A stretch of 64,000 nucleotides of DNA from Calothrix sp. PCC 7507 (GCF_000316575.1 NC_019682.1:6497501-6561500); one strand, 5' to 3'; counted from the first letter of the stretch, positions 18,720 through 27,963 are shown. Program-made: numbers and translations. Notes: a model not told the origin generated them from the sequence alone.

Positions 18720-18937
18720 AGGTAAAACCTTCTGGAAATAGTAAATAGTATGGTGCGTTATGGCGGTTTTTATCTGAGTGCAATACAGTTTGAATGAGGG
18801 GGTCAGAATTCAGGAGAATGCCATATTCTGGTTCCTAACTCCTTTGAGGAAGAGTATATTCATTCCTCTGAGAATTTCTATAGCCTACGGCATAACACAC
18901 CCTACCGGCTAAAAAATTGACTGTATCGATGACTTGC
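18720..18937. repeat. Palindromic repeat inside the ABC operon
   Basis: The gap between the two ABC membrane-protein genes contains GGTGCGTTATG (about 18751) and CATAACACACC (about 18891-18901) as near-inverted ends. Inside is a stretch with TGAGTGCAATACAGTTTGAA that resembles the ATAGCGG-type elements elsewhere. It is probably a nested small repeat insertion that separates otherwise co-transcribed genes. Confidence 0.4.
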
Positions 18938-20761
18938 TTAACGTCCTGCTAATAGTGCTTTTGTGCTAGACTCACCAGCCAATCTTACCTGTCTTGTTAA
19001 CTGGAAGTTTAACAATGCTATGGCACTAAATTCAACGATTAGTGCCATAAAAATTATTGTTTGATCAGCGTACTTAATTGCTGCCCAGGGAAATGTTGAA
19101 AATATCCACAATGTAGACTCTTCAGCAGGATTGACACTGAGAAATTGCAAAATCATCGGTGGGAGCAATATTGCTGCAGATACAGTACCAATTGCCCATA
19201 AATAACGTTTGCGAGTTTTCATTAGCAGTATCAACTGTGCTGTGGTAGCATAAATCATCATAATGCTGATGAATAAAGCTATTGCTAATAGTGCCTTGAT
19301 ATGCTCAACATGACTCATACTATCTAGTAAAATCCGAACTATTAATGGGGTTGTGGCAATTACAATATTAATAGCGATCGCTACTATTGCAGGACTCTTT
19401 TCATCCCACATCAAATCTTGCCACAAAGACTGATGCCAAGAACTGCGACGATGATTAGGATTATCATGTCGATATCTCGCCCAATCTTGTATACTTTGGC
19501 GATGAGGTGAGAGCATAGCTATTAAACCAAGTATTAGCAAAAAATTGATGATTCCTAAATTGTACATATTTCTATAATCATCATTATTGTTAATGTTCGG
19601 GATAGCAAACCCTAAAATCATCACTTGACTTGAAGCTACTAATAAATAACTTTGTGCTTTGCTGAAAATAGTAGAGTCAGAATTGCGAAAACGGCGTTTA
19701 AGTGCTTGCCAAATCCAGTAACTAGATAAGGCATAGTTCACTAAATGTAAGCCAATAATACTGACAAGATTTTTTCCCACTGGTAAATAAAAGAATTGCA
19801 ATCCTCTTAGTGGCGGACCTTGGTAAACATGAAACAGGTTAGGAAATAGATAATTGGTTATGTCCCAGGGACTAAATAATCTTAATGATAAGATGGGATT
19901 ATTTAATTCCATGCTAGAGGTTGATGCCATAAACATTGTTATGACTAGAAAAAGTAGCGCTATACTACTTCCCAACCAAGGTTGAAGACCACTAGACGAA
20001 CGAATAAGCAAACCAAAAAGCAGTGCTGCACTATAAAAGAAAACGCAACTAGCAACTAGCACAAGGTAATAACTAAAAATGTAGCTTAAAGCAATCTTAG
20101 CGGAACGCCCAGACCATAAATGTAAAGGGAGCGCTGTGAGTGTGAAGAGATAAATTATAATTGGCACTCCTAGCAGTTTTCCAGTTAAAACACTGGCTTC
20201 TGACTGGGGACTGAGACGAATAAAATTTAGGGTGCCGCGATTTTCTTCTTTTGCTAAATCATTAATTAGCAAATAAGTGCCAGCAAGTAATAGTGTGAAT
20301 ATAAAAATCACACTAAACGACAAAAATATATATTCATAGTGGTCTCGCCACCATAATTGCATATTAATTTCGTTGCTAGGGCAAAAATTATTTCCTACAT
20401 ATTGTTGTAAAGCATTAGTTTTTTCTCTAACTTGGATAATCTGAGAATTCAAATTAGCAGCAAGTGTCGAGTCTAAAGGTTTGATTTTCTTGACATTATT
20501 TAACTGCTGGTAGAGAAAATCTTGTTGTTTATAGAGTTGGTTTTGTTGATCGATATAACCTTGACTCAGGCGACAGTAAGAGCCAGTTAATGAGTATTTA
20601 TCACCAGGATAATCCCGTAATTGAAACAGAAAAACTACTACTTGCAGCAGTAGAGATGTAGCAACTGCGATCGCCACATGCAAAAATTTTAAACGTCCTT
20701 TAATCTCACGCAATAATTGCGGATTCCAATCGCCGATTTTATCTATTAGATTGACCATCAT
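18938..20761 (-). CDS. ABC-2 type transporter membrane protein (first paralog)
   Basis: This 607-residue multi-pass membrane protein is paralogous to the next gene: IGDWNPQLLREIKGRLKFLHV at the start, LLAGTYLLINDLAKEENRGTLNFIRLSPQSEASVLTGKLLGVPI in the middle, and LTRQVRLAGESSTKALLAGR at the end. It differs by an extra periplasmic segment at about residues 55-130 (YIDQQNQLYKQQDFLYQQLNNVKKIKPLDSTLAANLNSQIIQVREKTNALQQY) predicted to be coiled coil. It follows the ATPase gene by 48 bases. The conserved LSPHRQ(S/T)xQDWARYR motif is shared by both paralogs. Substrate unknown. Confidence 0.78.
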   Translation of the reverse strand: MMVNLIDKIGDWNPQLLREIKGRLKFLHVAIAVATSLLLQVVVFLFQLRDYPGDKYSLTGSYCRLSQGYIDQQNQLYKQQDFLYQQLNNVKKIKPLDSTLAANLNSQIIQVREKTNALQQYVGNNFCPSNEINMQLWWRDHYEYIFLSFSVIFIFTLLLAGTYLLINDLAKEENRGTLNFIRLSPQSEASVLTGKLLGVPIIIYLFTLTALPLHLWSGRSAKIALSYIFSYYLVLVASCVFFYSAALLFGLLIRSSSGLQPWLGSSIALLFLVITMFMASTSSMELNNPILSLRLFSPWDITNYLFPNLFHVYQGPPLRGLQFFYLPVGKNLVSIIGLHLVNYALSSYWIWQALKRRFRNSDSTIFSKAQSYLLVASSQVMILGFAIPNINNNDDYRNMYNLGIINFLLILGLIAMLSPHRQSIQDWARYRHDNPNHRRSSWHQSLWQDLMWDEKSPAIVAIAINIVIATTPLIVRILLDSMSHVEHIKALLAIALFISIMMIYATTAQLILLMKTRKRYLWAIGTVSAAILLPPMILQFLSVNPAEESTLWIFSTFPWAAIKYADQTIIFMALIVEFSAIALLNFQLTRQVRLAGESSTKALLAGR

Positions 20762-20809
20762 ATAAGCAATTCCACCAATAAATACTAGGAAACATTTAAT
20801 CTTGAATAA

Positions 20810-21790
20810 TCAAGATGCTTGTTTATGACCCAACTTCAAGAAAATTGTTTCTAAATCTTCTTGGGTGCAATGAAAATCAGTGAGGGGAATGCCATCGGCA
20901 ACAAGCGATCGCAATAACTCAGCGCAGTCTTCCTGATTACCCGAAAAATTTATCCGTAAACTATTTGTCCCGGAAATTCCCTCCCATCCTTCCACCAAAG
21001 GATGATTTCTCAATTTACCTACAACTGCTTCTATATTGCCCAAAGTTGATAACACAATTTGCTGGCGAGAAAGTCGTTGATACAGTTGTTTTAGTGAAGT
21101 ACTTTCTACCAGGAAACCTAACTCCATAATTCCCACAGAAGTACAAAGTTCTGCTAAGTCACTGAGGACGTGGGAAGAAATTAATATCGTCATCCCCGCT
21201 TCTTGCAAAGCTTTGATGATTTCTCGAAACTGCATCCTGGCGATGGGATCTAATCCGGAAACTGGTTCATCCAGCAGCAATAAAATTGGTTCGTGAATAA
21301 TGGTTCTTGCTAAACTCAAGCGTTGCTTCATCCCCCGCGAGAGGGTAGAAATCATGCTGTTGCGCTTGTTTCCGAGTTGTATGAGTTCTAACACCTCATG
21401 TAGGCGTTGGGTGCGGCGCGGTTCTCGCAAGCGATACAAACGGGCAAAATAATCTAAATAGTCCCAGACTGTTAAATCTTCATACAGGGGATAGTCATCT
21501 GGTAGATAGCCAAGACGACGCTTGAGGGTGGGGTTACTCTTGTCACGACGTAGGCGATCGCCATTAATATAAATCTCACCCGTAGTTGGTTCTTCAGCTG
21601 CTGCCAACATGCGGATGAGAGTTGTTTTACCTGCGCCATTCGGCCCAATCAGTCCGTATACTTCTCCCGCTGCGATTTCTAAGTCAACATCGTTAACGGC
21701 GACATGTCGGTCAAATTGCTTAGTCAATCCACGGGTGCTAATTGCTAATTCTTTTACCATAGCGGCTGGGTGGGGCTGTTGATTAATCAT
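20810..21790 (-). CDS. ABC-2 type transporter ATPase
   Basis: The 326-residue ATPase has Walker A GPNGAGKTT, the Q-loop region GYLPDDYPLYEDLTVWDYLDYFA, signature LSRGMKQRLSLAR, Walker B ILLLLDEPVSGLD and the switch histidine in ISSHVLSDLAELC. The C-terminal 100 residues (QQIVLSTLGNIEAVVGKLRNHPLVEGW...TQEDLETIFLKLG) are the usual extension of CcmA/NatA-type export ATPases. It heads an operon with two paralogous membrane proteins. ATG 21790 is used; ATG 21760 is an alternative. Confidence 0.88.
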   Translation of the reverse strand: MINQQPHPAAMVKELAISTRGLTKQFDRHVAVNDVDLEIAAGEVYGLIGPNGAGKTTLIRMLAAAEEPTTGEIYINGDRLRRDKSNPTLKRRLGYLPDDYPLYEDLTVWDYLDYFARLYRLREPRRTQRLHEVLELIQLGNKRNSMISTLSRGMKQRLSLARTIIHEPILLLLDEPVSGLDPIARMQFREIIKALQEAGMTILISSHVLSDLAELCTSVGIMELGFLVESTSLKQLYQRLSRQQIVLSTLGNIEAVVGKLRNHPLVEGWEGISGTNSLRINFSGNQEDCAELLRSLVADGIPLTDFHCTQEDLETIFLKLGHKQAS

Positions 21791-21949
21791 TAACCTAGCT
21801 TGTTAATACAGCCTTTGTCAGTCTCGTTTCGGAAATAGAAACTAGTTTTTATTCGGAAAATTTTCTTAAATTTCTAAATATCCAGCTAATGCCAAACTGT
21901 GCGACTAGTTTGGAGCGATCGCACTGCTCTTTATTTTTCCCATCTGAAG

Positions 21950-22024
21950 ATACAGTGCCGAGCTTGATCCTTACAGTTGCCACGCAGCGGTTGGCAACTT
22001 GGGTAAAGATCAGGCTCGGCACTG
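21950..22024. repeat. Large hairpin between petE and ABC ATPase
   Basis: CAGTGCCGAGCTTGATCCTTAC and its near-complement GTAAAGATCAGGCTCGGCACTG flank an inner pair AGTTGCCA / TGGCAACT, giving a stem of about 33 bases with few mismatches and an ACGCAGCGG-type loop. It lies downstream of petE on the minus strand. It could be a petE terminator, a small structured RNA or a dispersed palindrome. The arms lack a T-run, so simple Rho-independent termination is not certain. Confidence 0.55.
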
Positions 22025-22084
22025 CCATTCATCATAATTCTGCTCTGGAACCGAGAAAATCATTAGGTATCGAAGGCTCTATGT

Positions 22085-22504
22085 CTAGCTTTCAACAACA
22101 ATTTTACCTACCATTCCCGCGCCACGATGAGGTTGGCAGTAGAAAGTATATTCACCAGGAGGTGCATCGACAGGGAAGGTAGTTTCTAGTTTTTGCCCAG
22201 GATTGAGCAACAATTTCGTGTGTGAGAGAGATTTTGCTAGTTCTTTGCTCTGAGCAGGATTTTTGGTAGAGTCAAACACAACATTATGGGGAGGAACTTT
22301 GTTGTTCACCCATTGAATTGTGTCGCCTGGTTTAATCGTTAAAGTTTTGGGTTGAAACGCTAGTAGTCCTTTATCACTACCCAGTTTCACCTGGTAGGTT
22401 TCAGCAGCAGCACTGGGAGTGAAAACAGCGAAGCTACTAACAACTAAAAGGGCTGTCAACACAGCTAAACCAATACGTCGCCAGCTGTCCACAATTAATT
22501 TCAT
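22085..22504 (-). CDS. petE: Plastocyanin
   Basis: Plastocyanin is the soluble copper protein that carries electrons from cytochrome b6f to photosystem I in the thylakoid lumen. The 139-residue precursor has a lumenal signal peptide ending at about residue 34 (FTPSAAA). Copper ligands are H73 (VPPHNVVF), C123, H126 and M131 (YCQPHRGAGM). Length and motifs are fully conserved. It is transcribed in the same direction as psbV upstream, but a 470-base gap with a repeat separates them, so it probably has its own, likely copper-dependent, promoter. That regulation is family knowledge, not read here. Confidence 0.96.
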   Translation of the reverse strand: MKLIVDSWRRIGLAVLTALLVVSSFAVFTPSAAAETYQVKLGSDKGLLAFQPKTLTIKPGDTIQWVNNKVPPHNVVFDSTKNPAQSKELAKSLSHTKLLLNPGQKLETTFPVDAPPGEYTFYCQPHRGAGMVGKIVVES

Positions 22505-22973
22505 GACTCTCTCCTAACAAATAGTCTTTCTCTATCCTCATTTTAAATACAATTAACGCCAAATATGACAATCTGTCGTAGATAATTTTTTTTTTAAAAA
22601 AGTGGGGAGAAATTAATAGCAAAAACTCTATAATTTTGAACCAATACTAGATATGCATAAAAGAGTATTTAGGTCAAGACAAAAAAAGAGAAAGAGTAAT
22701 AAGTGCTGAGTTCTAAGTTATTTAGGAAACGAGGATTAGAGTGTGGGTATTCACAATGTAAACCTTGTCGATTTTGAAACCTGGAGTAGTGCGGGCATCT
22801 TGCCCGCTACTACCATTCGGGAGCAAGATGCTCCCACTACTTTGGAAAACTATGGTTCTCAAACTCAAAATAGATGTGGTTTAGATTACTTTTAGTCACT
22901 AATCCCCATTTTCTTTGCTCAGAACTCAGCGTGATAGCGCTGAACTACGGTGATTCAGCATTAATTACTAGAT
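22505..22973. other. Intergenic region between petE and psbV with palindromic repeat
   Basis: No gene is seen. Positions 22786-22840 contain GTAGTGCGGGCATCTTGCCC followed by GGGAGCAAGATGCTCCCACTAC. These form two hairpins that are also imperfect inverted copies of each other. The GCGGGCATCTTGCCCGC-type palindrome is a dispersed repeat type, and here it could terminate psbV transcription. The AT-rich part near 22580-22640 is a likely petE promoter region, without a recognisable motif. Confidence 0.5.
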
Positions 22974-23465
22974 TTAGTAATAAATTTTGCCACCTCCCCA
23001 CTTAGTTCCCACGACTTTGGGTTGTAGGAGAATATGACCAGCGATCGCCTTCAAGTCATCATCTGTGAGATTTCTCATTTTTGTGAAAATATCTGCACTC
23101 TTGATGCTGGGATGCACTTCGGAAATCTCTACTTCCCCGTCATAGGTAGTCGGATTTTTCAGATAGTCTACCAAGCCTTCAATATTGTTACGGTTTGGTG
23201 TTGCCAGTGCCAAATCTTCTGGTGTGAGTCCTACATTCTGGTTGGTCTTAGTAACGCCCCCAGCATGACATTGGGCACAAGCGTTATTAAATAAGCTTTT
23301 GCCTTCTTTGACTTGTTTTAGGCTGAGTACAATAGTCTCGCCGTTATCATTTAATGGCACTGTCCGGGTCGCTGCATCCAATTCTACCGCGCTCGCGCTA
23401 CCGACAATAAACTGAAAAGTCAGTAAAACAGTAGCTACAACAACGCCAATTAGTCTTCTAAACAT
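22974..23465 (-). CDS. psbV: Photosystem II cytochrome c550
   Basis: PsbV is an extrinsic lumenal subunit that stabilises the oxygen-evolving manganese cluster. The 163-residue precursor has a signal peptide ending ...GSASA at residue 26, followed by the mature start VELDAATRTVPL. The heme site is C63-x-x-C66-H67 (NACAQCHAGG), and the second axial ligand is H118 (EVHPSIKSADIF). Subtracting the signal gives His41 and His92, the known ligand positions. The C-terminus WGGGKIYY is canonical. Clustering with petE is common in cyanobacteria. Confidence 0.96.
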   Translation of the reverse strand: MFRRLIGVVVATVLLTFQFIVGSASAVELDAATRTVPLNDNGETIVLSLKQVKEGKSLFNNACAQCHAGGVTKTNQNVGLTPEDLALATPNRNNIEGLVDYLKNPTTYDGEVEISEVHPSIKSADIFTKMRNLTDDDLKAIAGHILLQPKVVGTKWGGGKIYY

Positions 23466-23575
23466 GTTTCCCCTTAAAAATTTTGACGCTCAACACAGCT
23501 AATTAGCGATGCTCAATCTCCATGTCACTAAGTGCTAATTGCCATCAGCCATTAGCTAAAGCCTGATATAGCTCT

Positions 23576-23791
23576 TCAGATAACTTGAGTATCACCCACT
23601 AAGTCGCTAGTACCTTTTGGGTGTGTTTCAGACAAGATTTGAGAAATAATTGCCTTTGCATCCTCTAACGCCAAACGGGTCTTTTGGTGTTGATAGGCAA
23701 TTAAGAGTTGCTTGCACAGAGAAAACACTTTTTCTACAGGATTAATGTAGTCTACTGCTATCTCTGCGATCGATAGGTCTGCAAAACTCAT
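23576..23791 (-). CDS. Small hypothetical protein
   Basis: A 71-residue ORF (MSFADLSIAEIAVDYINPVEKVFSLCKQ...) with mostly helical composition and no membrane segment or signal. It lies upstream of psbV on the same strand. No clear ribosome binding site is present before ATG 23791. The codon use and amino acid balance look protein-like (VEKVFSLCKQLLIAYQHQKTRLALEDAKAIISQIL). I do not recognise the family, and it may not be a gene. Confidence 0.45.
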   Translation of the reverse strand: MSFADLSIAEIAVDYINPVEKVFSLCKQLLIAYQHQKTRLALEDAKAIISQILSETHPKGTSDLVGDTQVI

Positions 23792-23889
23792 AACGCTTGT
23801 TAACTGATAGATAGAGATTGAGTCGCTGTAATACCAATATCATGTTCAGAGTGCAATTTGTCGCCTAAAATACGGCTGCCCTTCCGGTG

Positions 23890-24022
23890 GGGATCAGGGG
23901 AGTCGGGAATCGGGGAGTCGGGGAGTCAGGGAATAACTTTTGACTCCCTCCTCCAGACTCCTACCTCCAGACTCCTACCTCCAGACTCCAGACTCCTACC
24001 TCCCACCTCCCACCTCCAGACT
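23890..24022. repeat. Low-complexity tandem repeat, CAGACTCCTACCT type
   Basis: About 130 bases consist of GGGGAGTCGG-like units followed by repeated CTCCTACCTCCAGA units. The second half is partly complementary to the first (GGAGTC versus GACTCC), so a hairpin can form. It sits directly after the end of the sugar permease gene on the minus strand and belongs to the short tandem repeats typical of this group. Confidence 0.75.
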
Positions 24023-24023
24023 C

Positions 24024-24860
24024 CTACCCCTTACCACCTGTGAACGTCACACCTTGAATAAAGTAGCGGTTGAAAAAAGCGTAAATACCTAAAGCGGGTA
24101 GAGTGAACACCATAGAAGCGGCCATAATGTAGTTCCAGTAGCTGATGTATTGCCCTTTGAAGGTGTTTAGCCCTAAAGGTAAAGTAAACATTTCTGGTTC
24201 AAATAGGATGACTACAGGTAGCAAGAAATTATTCCAACTACCCATAAATACAAAAACCGCCTGTGCTGCAAGTGCTGGTTTGGCTAGAGGTAAAACTATA
24301 TGTCGGAAAATCCCGAAAGTATTTAAGCCATCAAGTTGGGCGGCTTCTTCTAGTTCCTTGGGGAAATTAACGAAAAATTGCCGCATCATAAAAATGAAAG
24401 TGGCATTGACCATACCAGGTACAATCATTCCTTGATAGGAATTCAGCCAACCGATCGCCTTTAATATCAAAAATGTGGGAATCAGGGTAATTTGTGCAGG
24501 GACTGCTAACACAGTCAGAATCAGGAAGAACCAGAAGCCTTTGCCGCGAAACTGTAGTCTGGCTAGGGCATAACCTGCCATTGAATTGAACAGTAAGTTG
24601 AGTAAAGTAACGCTGATAGCAATTACTACACTGTTAAATAGCCAACGCCAAAACAAAGGCTCTTGTGAGAAAATTTGCTTGTAGTTGTCAAGAGTAAAAT
24701 TTTGTGGTATGAGATTTGGTTCGCCGCTGACAATTTCTGAGAGGGGCTTAAATGATGCCGAAAGTGCCCACAGGAAGGGAATCAGGGTGATGACGGCATA
24801 GAGTGTGAGCAAGATATATAACAGGACTTTGAGCCAAGAAAAGCGAGAGATGTGAGTCAA
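24024..24860 (-). CDS. Carbohydrate ABC transporter permease, MalG family
   Basis: This 278-residue permease has six membrane segments. The first is VLLYILLTLYAVITLIPFLWALSASF, followed by the FxLxNYKQIF motif. The ATPase-docking EAA loop is EEAAQLDGLNTFGIFRHIVLPLAKPAL (about residues 190-215). The end FNRYFIQGVTFTGGKG is characteristic of the CUT1 MalG/LacG/UgpE class. It overlaps the partner permease gene by four bases. The binding protein is 3.2 kb away, beyond two inserted genes, and no ATPase is present, which is usual where a shared MsmK-type ATPase serves several systems. Sugar specificity is unknown. Confidence 0.88.
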   Translation of the reverse strand: MTHISRFSWLKVLLYILLTLYAVITLIPFLWALSASFKPLSEIVSGEPNLIPQNFTLDNYKQIFSQEPLFWRWLFNSVVIAISVTLLNLLFNSMAGYALARLQFRGKGFWFFLILTVLAVPAQITLIPTFLILKAIGWLNSYQGMIVPGMVNATFIFMMRQFFVNFPKELEEAAQLDGLNTFGIFRHIVLPLAKPALAAQAVFVFMGSWNNFLLPVVILFEPEMFTLPLGLNTFKGQYISYWNYIMAASMVFTLPALGIYAFFNRYFIQGVTFTGGKG

Positions 24861-25765
24861 ATTCTTTCGCCTCCAAAAAGCCGCCGTTGAATCAGAGTGA
24901 TGGCAATGATTACAGCTGCCAATAAAAAGGCGATCGCAGCTGCATAACCCATCTGTAAATTCCGAAATACCGCTTGGTAAATCAGCAACACCACCGTCAA
25001 AGTAGCGTTATTTGGGCCGCCAGTACCACCAGAGAAAATATAAGACTGATCAAACAGTTGAAAAGTGCCAATTACCCCCACCGCGATGACAAAGAAGGTG
25101 ACAGGCCGAAGTAAAGGAATAGTCACATAAATAAACCTTTGCCAGCCATTAGCCCCATCAATTTCTGCCGCCTCATACAGCGACTGGGGGATATCTTGCA
25201 ATGCGGCTAGGTAAATCACCATATAAAACGGTGCTGTTGACCAAATATTCATGATCATAATGCCCTTGAGGGCGATCGCTGGATCGCCCAACCAGTTATA
25301 AGTAGGCAGCCCCACAAAAGCGAGAAAATCATTGAGTAGCCCATCGGTGTTGTAAATCCACATGAAGATGAGTGTGAGGACGGCGGAAGAGGTGACAGTG
25401 GGTAAAAAGTAAAGGATACGCCACCAGTTTTTACCGCGAATGCCAGAATTGAGAGTGACTGCTAGAACTAAAGCCAAGATTGTTTGTGTAGGGACAACAA
25501 TGGCGACATATTCGGCTGTGTTTCTCAAAGCAATCCAAACTCGTTCATCTTCAACCACGCGCGTGAAATTGCGAAAGCCAATGAATTCGTACTCAATTCC
25601 CCCCAGCAGTTGGACTTTTTGCAAAGACAGAAACACAGCGTAGAGGATTGGTAGTACGACAAAAGTCCCTAAAACTAGAATGGTGGGTAGCATGAACAGA
25701 TAGCCACCAAGGTTTTCCGTGATGTTCCATCTGTAGCTCAAGCGTCGCCTGCTGATATCAAACAT
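24857..25765 (-). CDS. Carbohydrate ABC transporter permease, MalF/UgpA family
   Basis: The permease has six membrane segments and the CUT1 MalF-type EAA loop YEAAEIDGANGWQRFIYVTIPLLRPVTFF. Other hallmarks are LGTFVVLPILYAVFLSLQKV near the N-terminus and QSYIFSGGTGGPNNATLTVVLLIYQ. The start at 25765 (302 residues, MFDISRRRLSYRW) is chosen because GGAGGT lies eight bases before it; an upstream ATG at 25819 adds 18 residues without a ribosome binding site. It forms the channel with the next gene (4-base overlap). Confidence 0.88.
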   Translation of the reverse strand: MFDISRRRLSYRWNITENLGGYLFMLPTILVLGTFVVLPILYAVFLSLQKVQLLGGIEYEFIGFRNFTRVVEDERVWIALRNTAEYVAIVVPTQTILALVLAVTLNSGIRGKNWWRILYFLPTVTSSAVLTLIFMWIYNTDGLLNDFLAFVGLPTYNWLGDPAIALKGIMIMNIWSTAPFYMVIYLAALQDIPQSLYEAAEIDGANGWQRFIYVTIPLLRPVTFFVIAVGVIGTFQLFDQSYIFSGGTGGPNNATLTVVLLIYQAVFRNLQMGYAAAIAFLLAAVIIAITLIQRRLFGGERI

Positions 25766-26000
25766 AACCGCACCTCCGTTTAAACCTGCACAACTTGGTT
25801 GTAGCGATGAGTCATGCATGATTTATTAATCGTACTCCGAGAAGGAAAATATTTAGTCTTGATCTTGGGAGGGCGATCGCTGACTAGTTGTGTCGGGATT
25901 GGTTGATCTTGATGAACTGGTATTTCAATCACAAATTTGCTGCCCTATTGGAAAACGGCACTTTGTCAGAGCGCCGTTCTTGGTCTTTATTGCTGGTACC

Positions 26001-26070
26001 ATAGCGGTTCTCAATTGCATAGAATACAGCTGTGCCCTATTGTGTATTGCATCAAAACGAGAACCGCTAT
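26001..26070. repeat. Small palindromic element with ATAGCGGTTCTC ends
   Basis: ATAGCGGTTCTC (26001-26012) and GAGAACCGCTAT (26059-26070) are perfect 12-base inverted ends, and the interior ATTGCATAGAATACAG / GTGTATTGCAT continues the palindrome. Related copies are at 29558-29660 and near 60916. No coding capacity. The 315-base gap 25766-26080 holds nothing else recognisable. Confidence 0.75.
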
Positions 26071-26080
26071 ATCTGATGGC

Positions 26081-27019
26081 TTAACCGAGTTTAATAATTA
26101 ACTTCGCTAAACAAGCTGTTCTTTTAAACCATTTCCAAAATCCTGATGCTTTATTCCAACAGCTAACAAACTCGTTGTATATTTTTGTAGCTTGTGAACT
26201 TGAGCTAACAACACAAGTAGCCAAAGCTGTCCAATTTTTAGATATAGCTAAACCAACACATGGCGCTGCAACTGCTGCATAGGCGGGAGGTACAACGAAG
26301 TTACTAACTTTTTGCAGCATGTCAGAAACTGTATTGCCAACATGATAGTTAACCATTATGTTGTGTTCTGGAACAAAACTTTGGTAGTTTTCCGAAGACT
26401 CTTTAAGCAGTTTCAAGTCTTTTTGCGGTGTGTTGATTACAGGTTTGAATAAATCTGGTTGGGTTTTAATATAAATCTGTCTTGTTGGTGGTTCTAGCGA
26501 GTTGAACAACTCGGTGCGTTCTGGAACTGATAGTTTTTCTAGAGCAGGCCTATCGATTTTAACTCTTCCTGTTCTAATTTGTTTTTCGATAGCATTTGCC
26601 CTTTGTTCAATCTTTCGTAGCCTTGGCTCATTAGCCTTCTCTGCTTTTTCAAATGTATTTAAAGGTTCTATACTGCCTTGACTTCCCTGGGTTTTAGCTA
26701 AAGTTTCTGCATTTTTTAGGGCATTATCTAAAGCAGCTTTCACGGCTTGTGCATATTCGATTGTTGCTTTGCTAACTTCCTCTGATTGTTCTTGTGTAAA
26801 GACTTGTTTGCTTTCTACTTTGCTGAATAAAGCCTCAATTTTATCTAACCTAGTGGTGGCATTTCTAAGTTGTACTTGTGTTACGCCTTCTTTGACGATA
26901 TCTGGTTTTATAGGTTGTATTGGTGCTTGGGCAAAAACTTGGACATTTACTAAAAAAATGCCCAAAACTGCAAAAAACATCCATTTCCATTTGATATAAA
27001 AATTGAAATTTCTAAACAT
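26081..27019 (-). CDS. Secreted coiled-coil protein of unknown function
   Basis: Starting at ATG 27019, with AAGGAGA eight bases upstream, the product is 312 residues (MFRNFNFYIKWKWMFFAVLGIFLVNVQVFAQAPIQ). A signal peptide ends near AQA. The body is helical and coiled-coil-prone (VQLRNATTRLDKIEALFSKVESKQVFTQEQSEEVSKATIEYAQAVKAALDNALKNAETLAK). A more hydrophobic C-terminal third has several cysteines (APCVGLAISKNWTALATCVVSSS ... CWNKASGFWKWFKRTACLAKL), which may form disulfides. It is divergent from a LuxR-type regulator and interrupts the sugar ABC locus. I do not recognise a family. Confidence 0.65.
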   Translation of the reverse strand: MFRNFNFYIKWKWMFFAVLGIFLVNVQVFAQAPIQPIKPDIVKEGVTQVQLRNATTRLDKIEALFSKVESKQVFTQEQSEEVSKATIEYAQAVKAALDNALKNAETLAKTQGSQGSIEPLNTFEKAEKANEPRLRKIEQRANAIEKQIRTGRVKIDRPALEKLSVPERTELFNSLEPPTRQIYIKTQPDLFKPVINTPQKDLKLLKESSENYQSFVPEHNIMVNYHVGNTVSDMLQKVSNFVVPPAYAAVAAPCVGLAISKNWTALATCVVSSSSQATKIYNEFVSCWNKASGFWKWFKRTACLAKLIIKLG

Positions 27020-27306
27020 AAGTTTCTCCTTGTAATCGTCTCGCTTTTGGTGTCTTAGCGACATTTAACCCACTAATCTCAAAGCAATCGCCTCTAAGTA
27101 ATATTTAATGGATGCATGTAAAAACTGCCACGGTATAAGTTATACTGTGAAACAGTTGTGTTGTGATTTAATTGCGCTTCTGAATCAATCTACTGACAGT
27201 ATCTTTATGTCATATTTGAAAGTGCCCTGCAATACGTCTTTTTCCGTACTTAATTGTTAAGAAATAGCAATATAAATGGGGAATTGCAGAATTAGGAAGC
27301 GTAGTT

Positions 27307-27963
27307 ATGGCTATTAGCTGTCCATTTTTAAATAATTCTGAAAAAACCATAATGCTAACAAACGCAGACCTCAAAAATATCAACACTCAAGCACTAACTC
27401 AAATGCAGCAGGAGTTAGTGCAGTTGAGCCGAACTGTAGAGCAGTTAGGTACAATTGTTTTGACAAGCGACCTCAAAGTCTATGTCATGACTCCTAAAGC
27501 TTGGGAATTACTGAGAGAATATTTCTCAATTTCGTCAGATGCTAGAACTCATTTGCCAGAGAATTTGCTCAGGTGGATTAGGCATCAAATATCCCAGTTA
27601 AACCAAAGTGAAGAGACATGTTCGCTCTGTTTACCATTGCAGTTAGAGCGAGAAGGAAAACAACTGGTTGTGCGTCTGATTACGGAACAATTGGGGAAGC
27701 AATATCTACTATTACTGGAGGAGAAAATCCTACACTCACTTTCGGCAGAATTACTTGAGTTGTTAGGGTTGACTAAGCGTGAAGCAGAAGTTTTGTTCTG
27801 GGTCACTCAAGATAAAAGTGATAAAGAAATTGCGACAATCTTGAATCTTAGTGCTGGAACAATTAAGAAACACCTGGAACACATATACCAAAAGCTTGGG
27901 GTTCAAACTCGAATTGCAGCCGTAATGTATGCTCTTAAGAGCTTAGGGATGCTCAAATGTTAA
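27307..27963 (+). CDS. LuxR-family transcriptional regulator
   Basis: The 218-residue protein has a C-terminal LuxR/GerE helix-turn-helix (GLTKREAEVLFWVTQDKSDKEIATILNLSAGTIKKHLEHIYQKLGVQTRIAAVMYAL, about 152-210). The N-terminal part contains a PAS-like segment (VEQLGTIVLTSDLKVYVMTPKAWELLREYF) found in cyanobacterial orphan LuxR regulators. There is no receiver domain or phosphoacceptor Asp pattern. It is divergent from the secreted coiled-coil gene 288 bases away, a likely target (inference). The signal it senses is unknown. Confidence 0.85.
   Translation: MAISCPFLNNSEKTIMLTNADLKNINTQALTQMQQELVQLSRTVEQLGTIVLTSDLKVYVMTPKAWELLREYFSISSDARTHLPENLLRWIRHQISQLNQSEETCSLCLPLQLEREGKQLVVRLITEQLGKQYLLLLEEKILHSLSAELLELLGLTKREAEVLFWVTQDKSDKEIATILNLSAGTIKKHLEHIYQKLGVQTRIAAVMYALKSLGMLKC

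Noticed and set aside
22974-23465. Assignment of this gene as cytochrome c6 (petJ)
   Set aside because: The length, second His ligand at 118 and the KWGGGKIYY end fit cytochrome c550 (PsbV), not c6.
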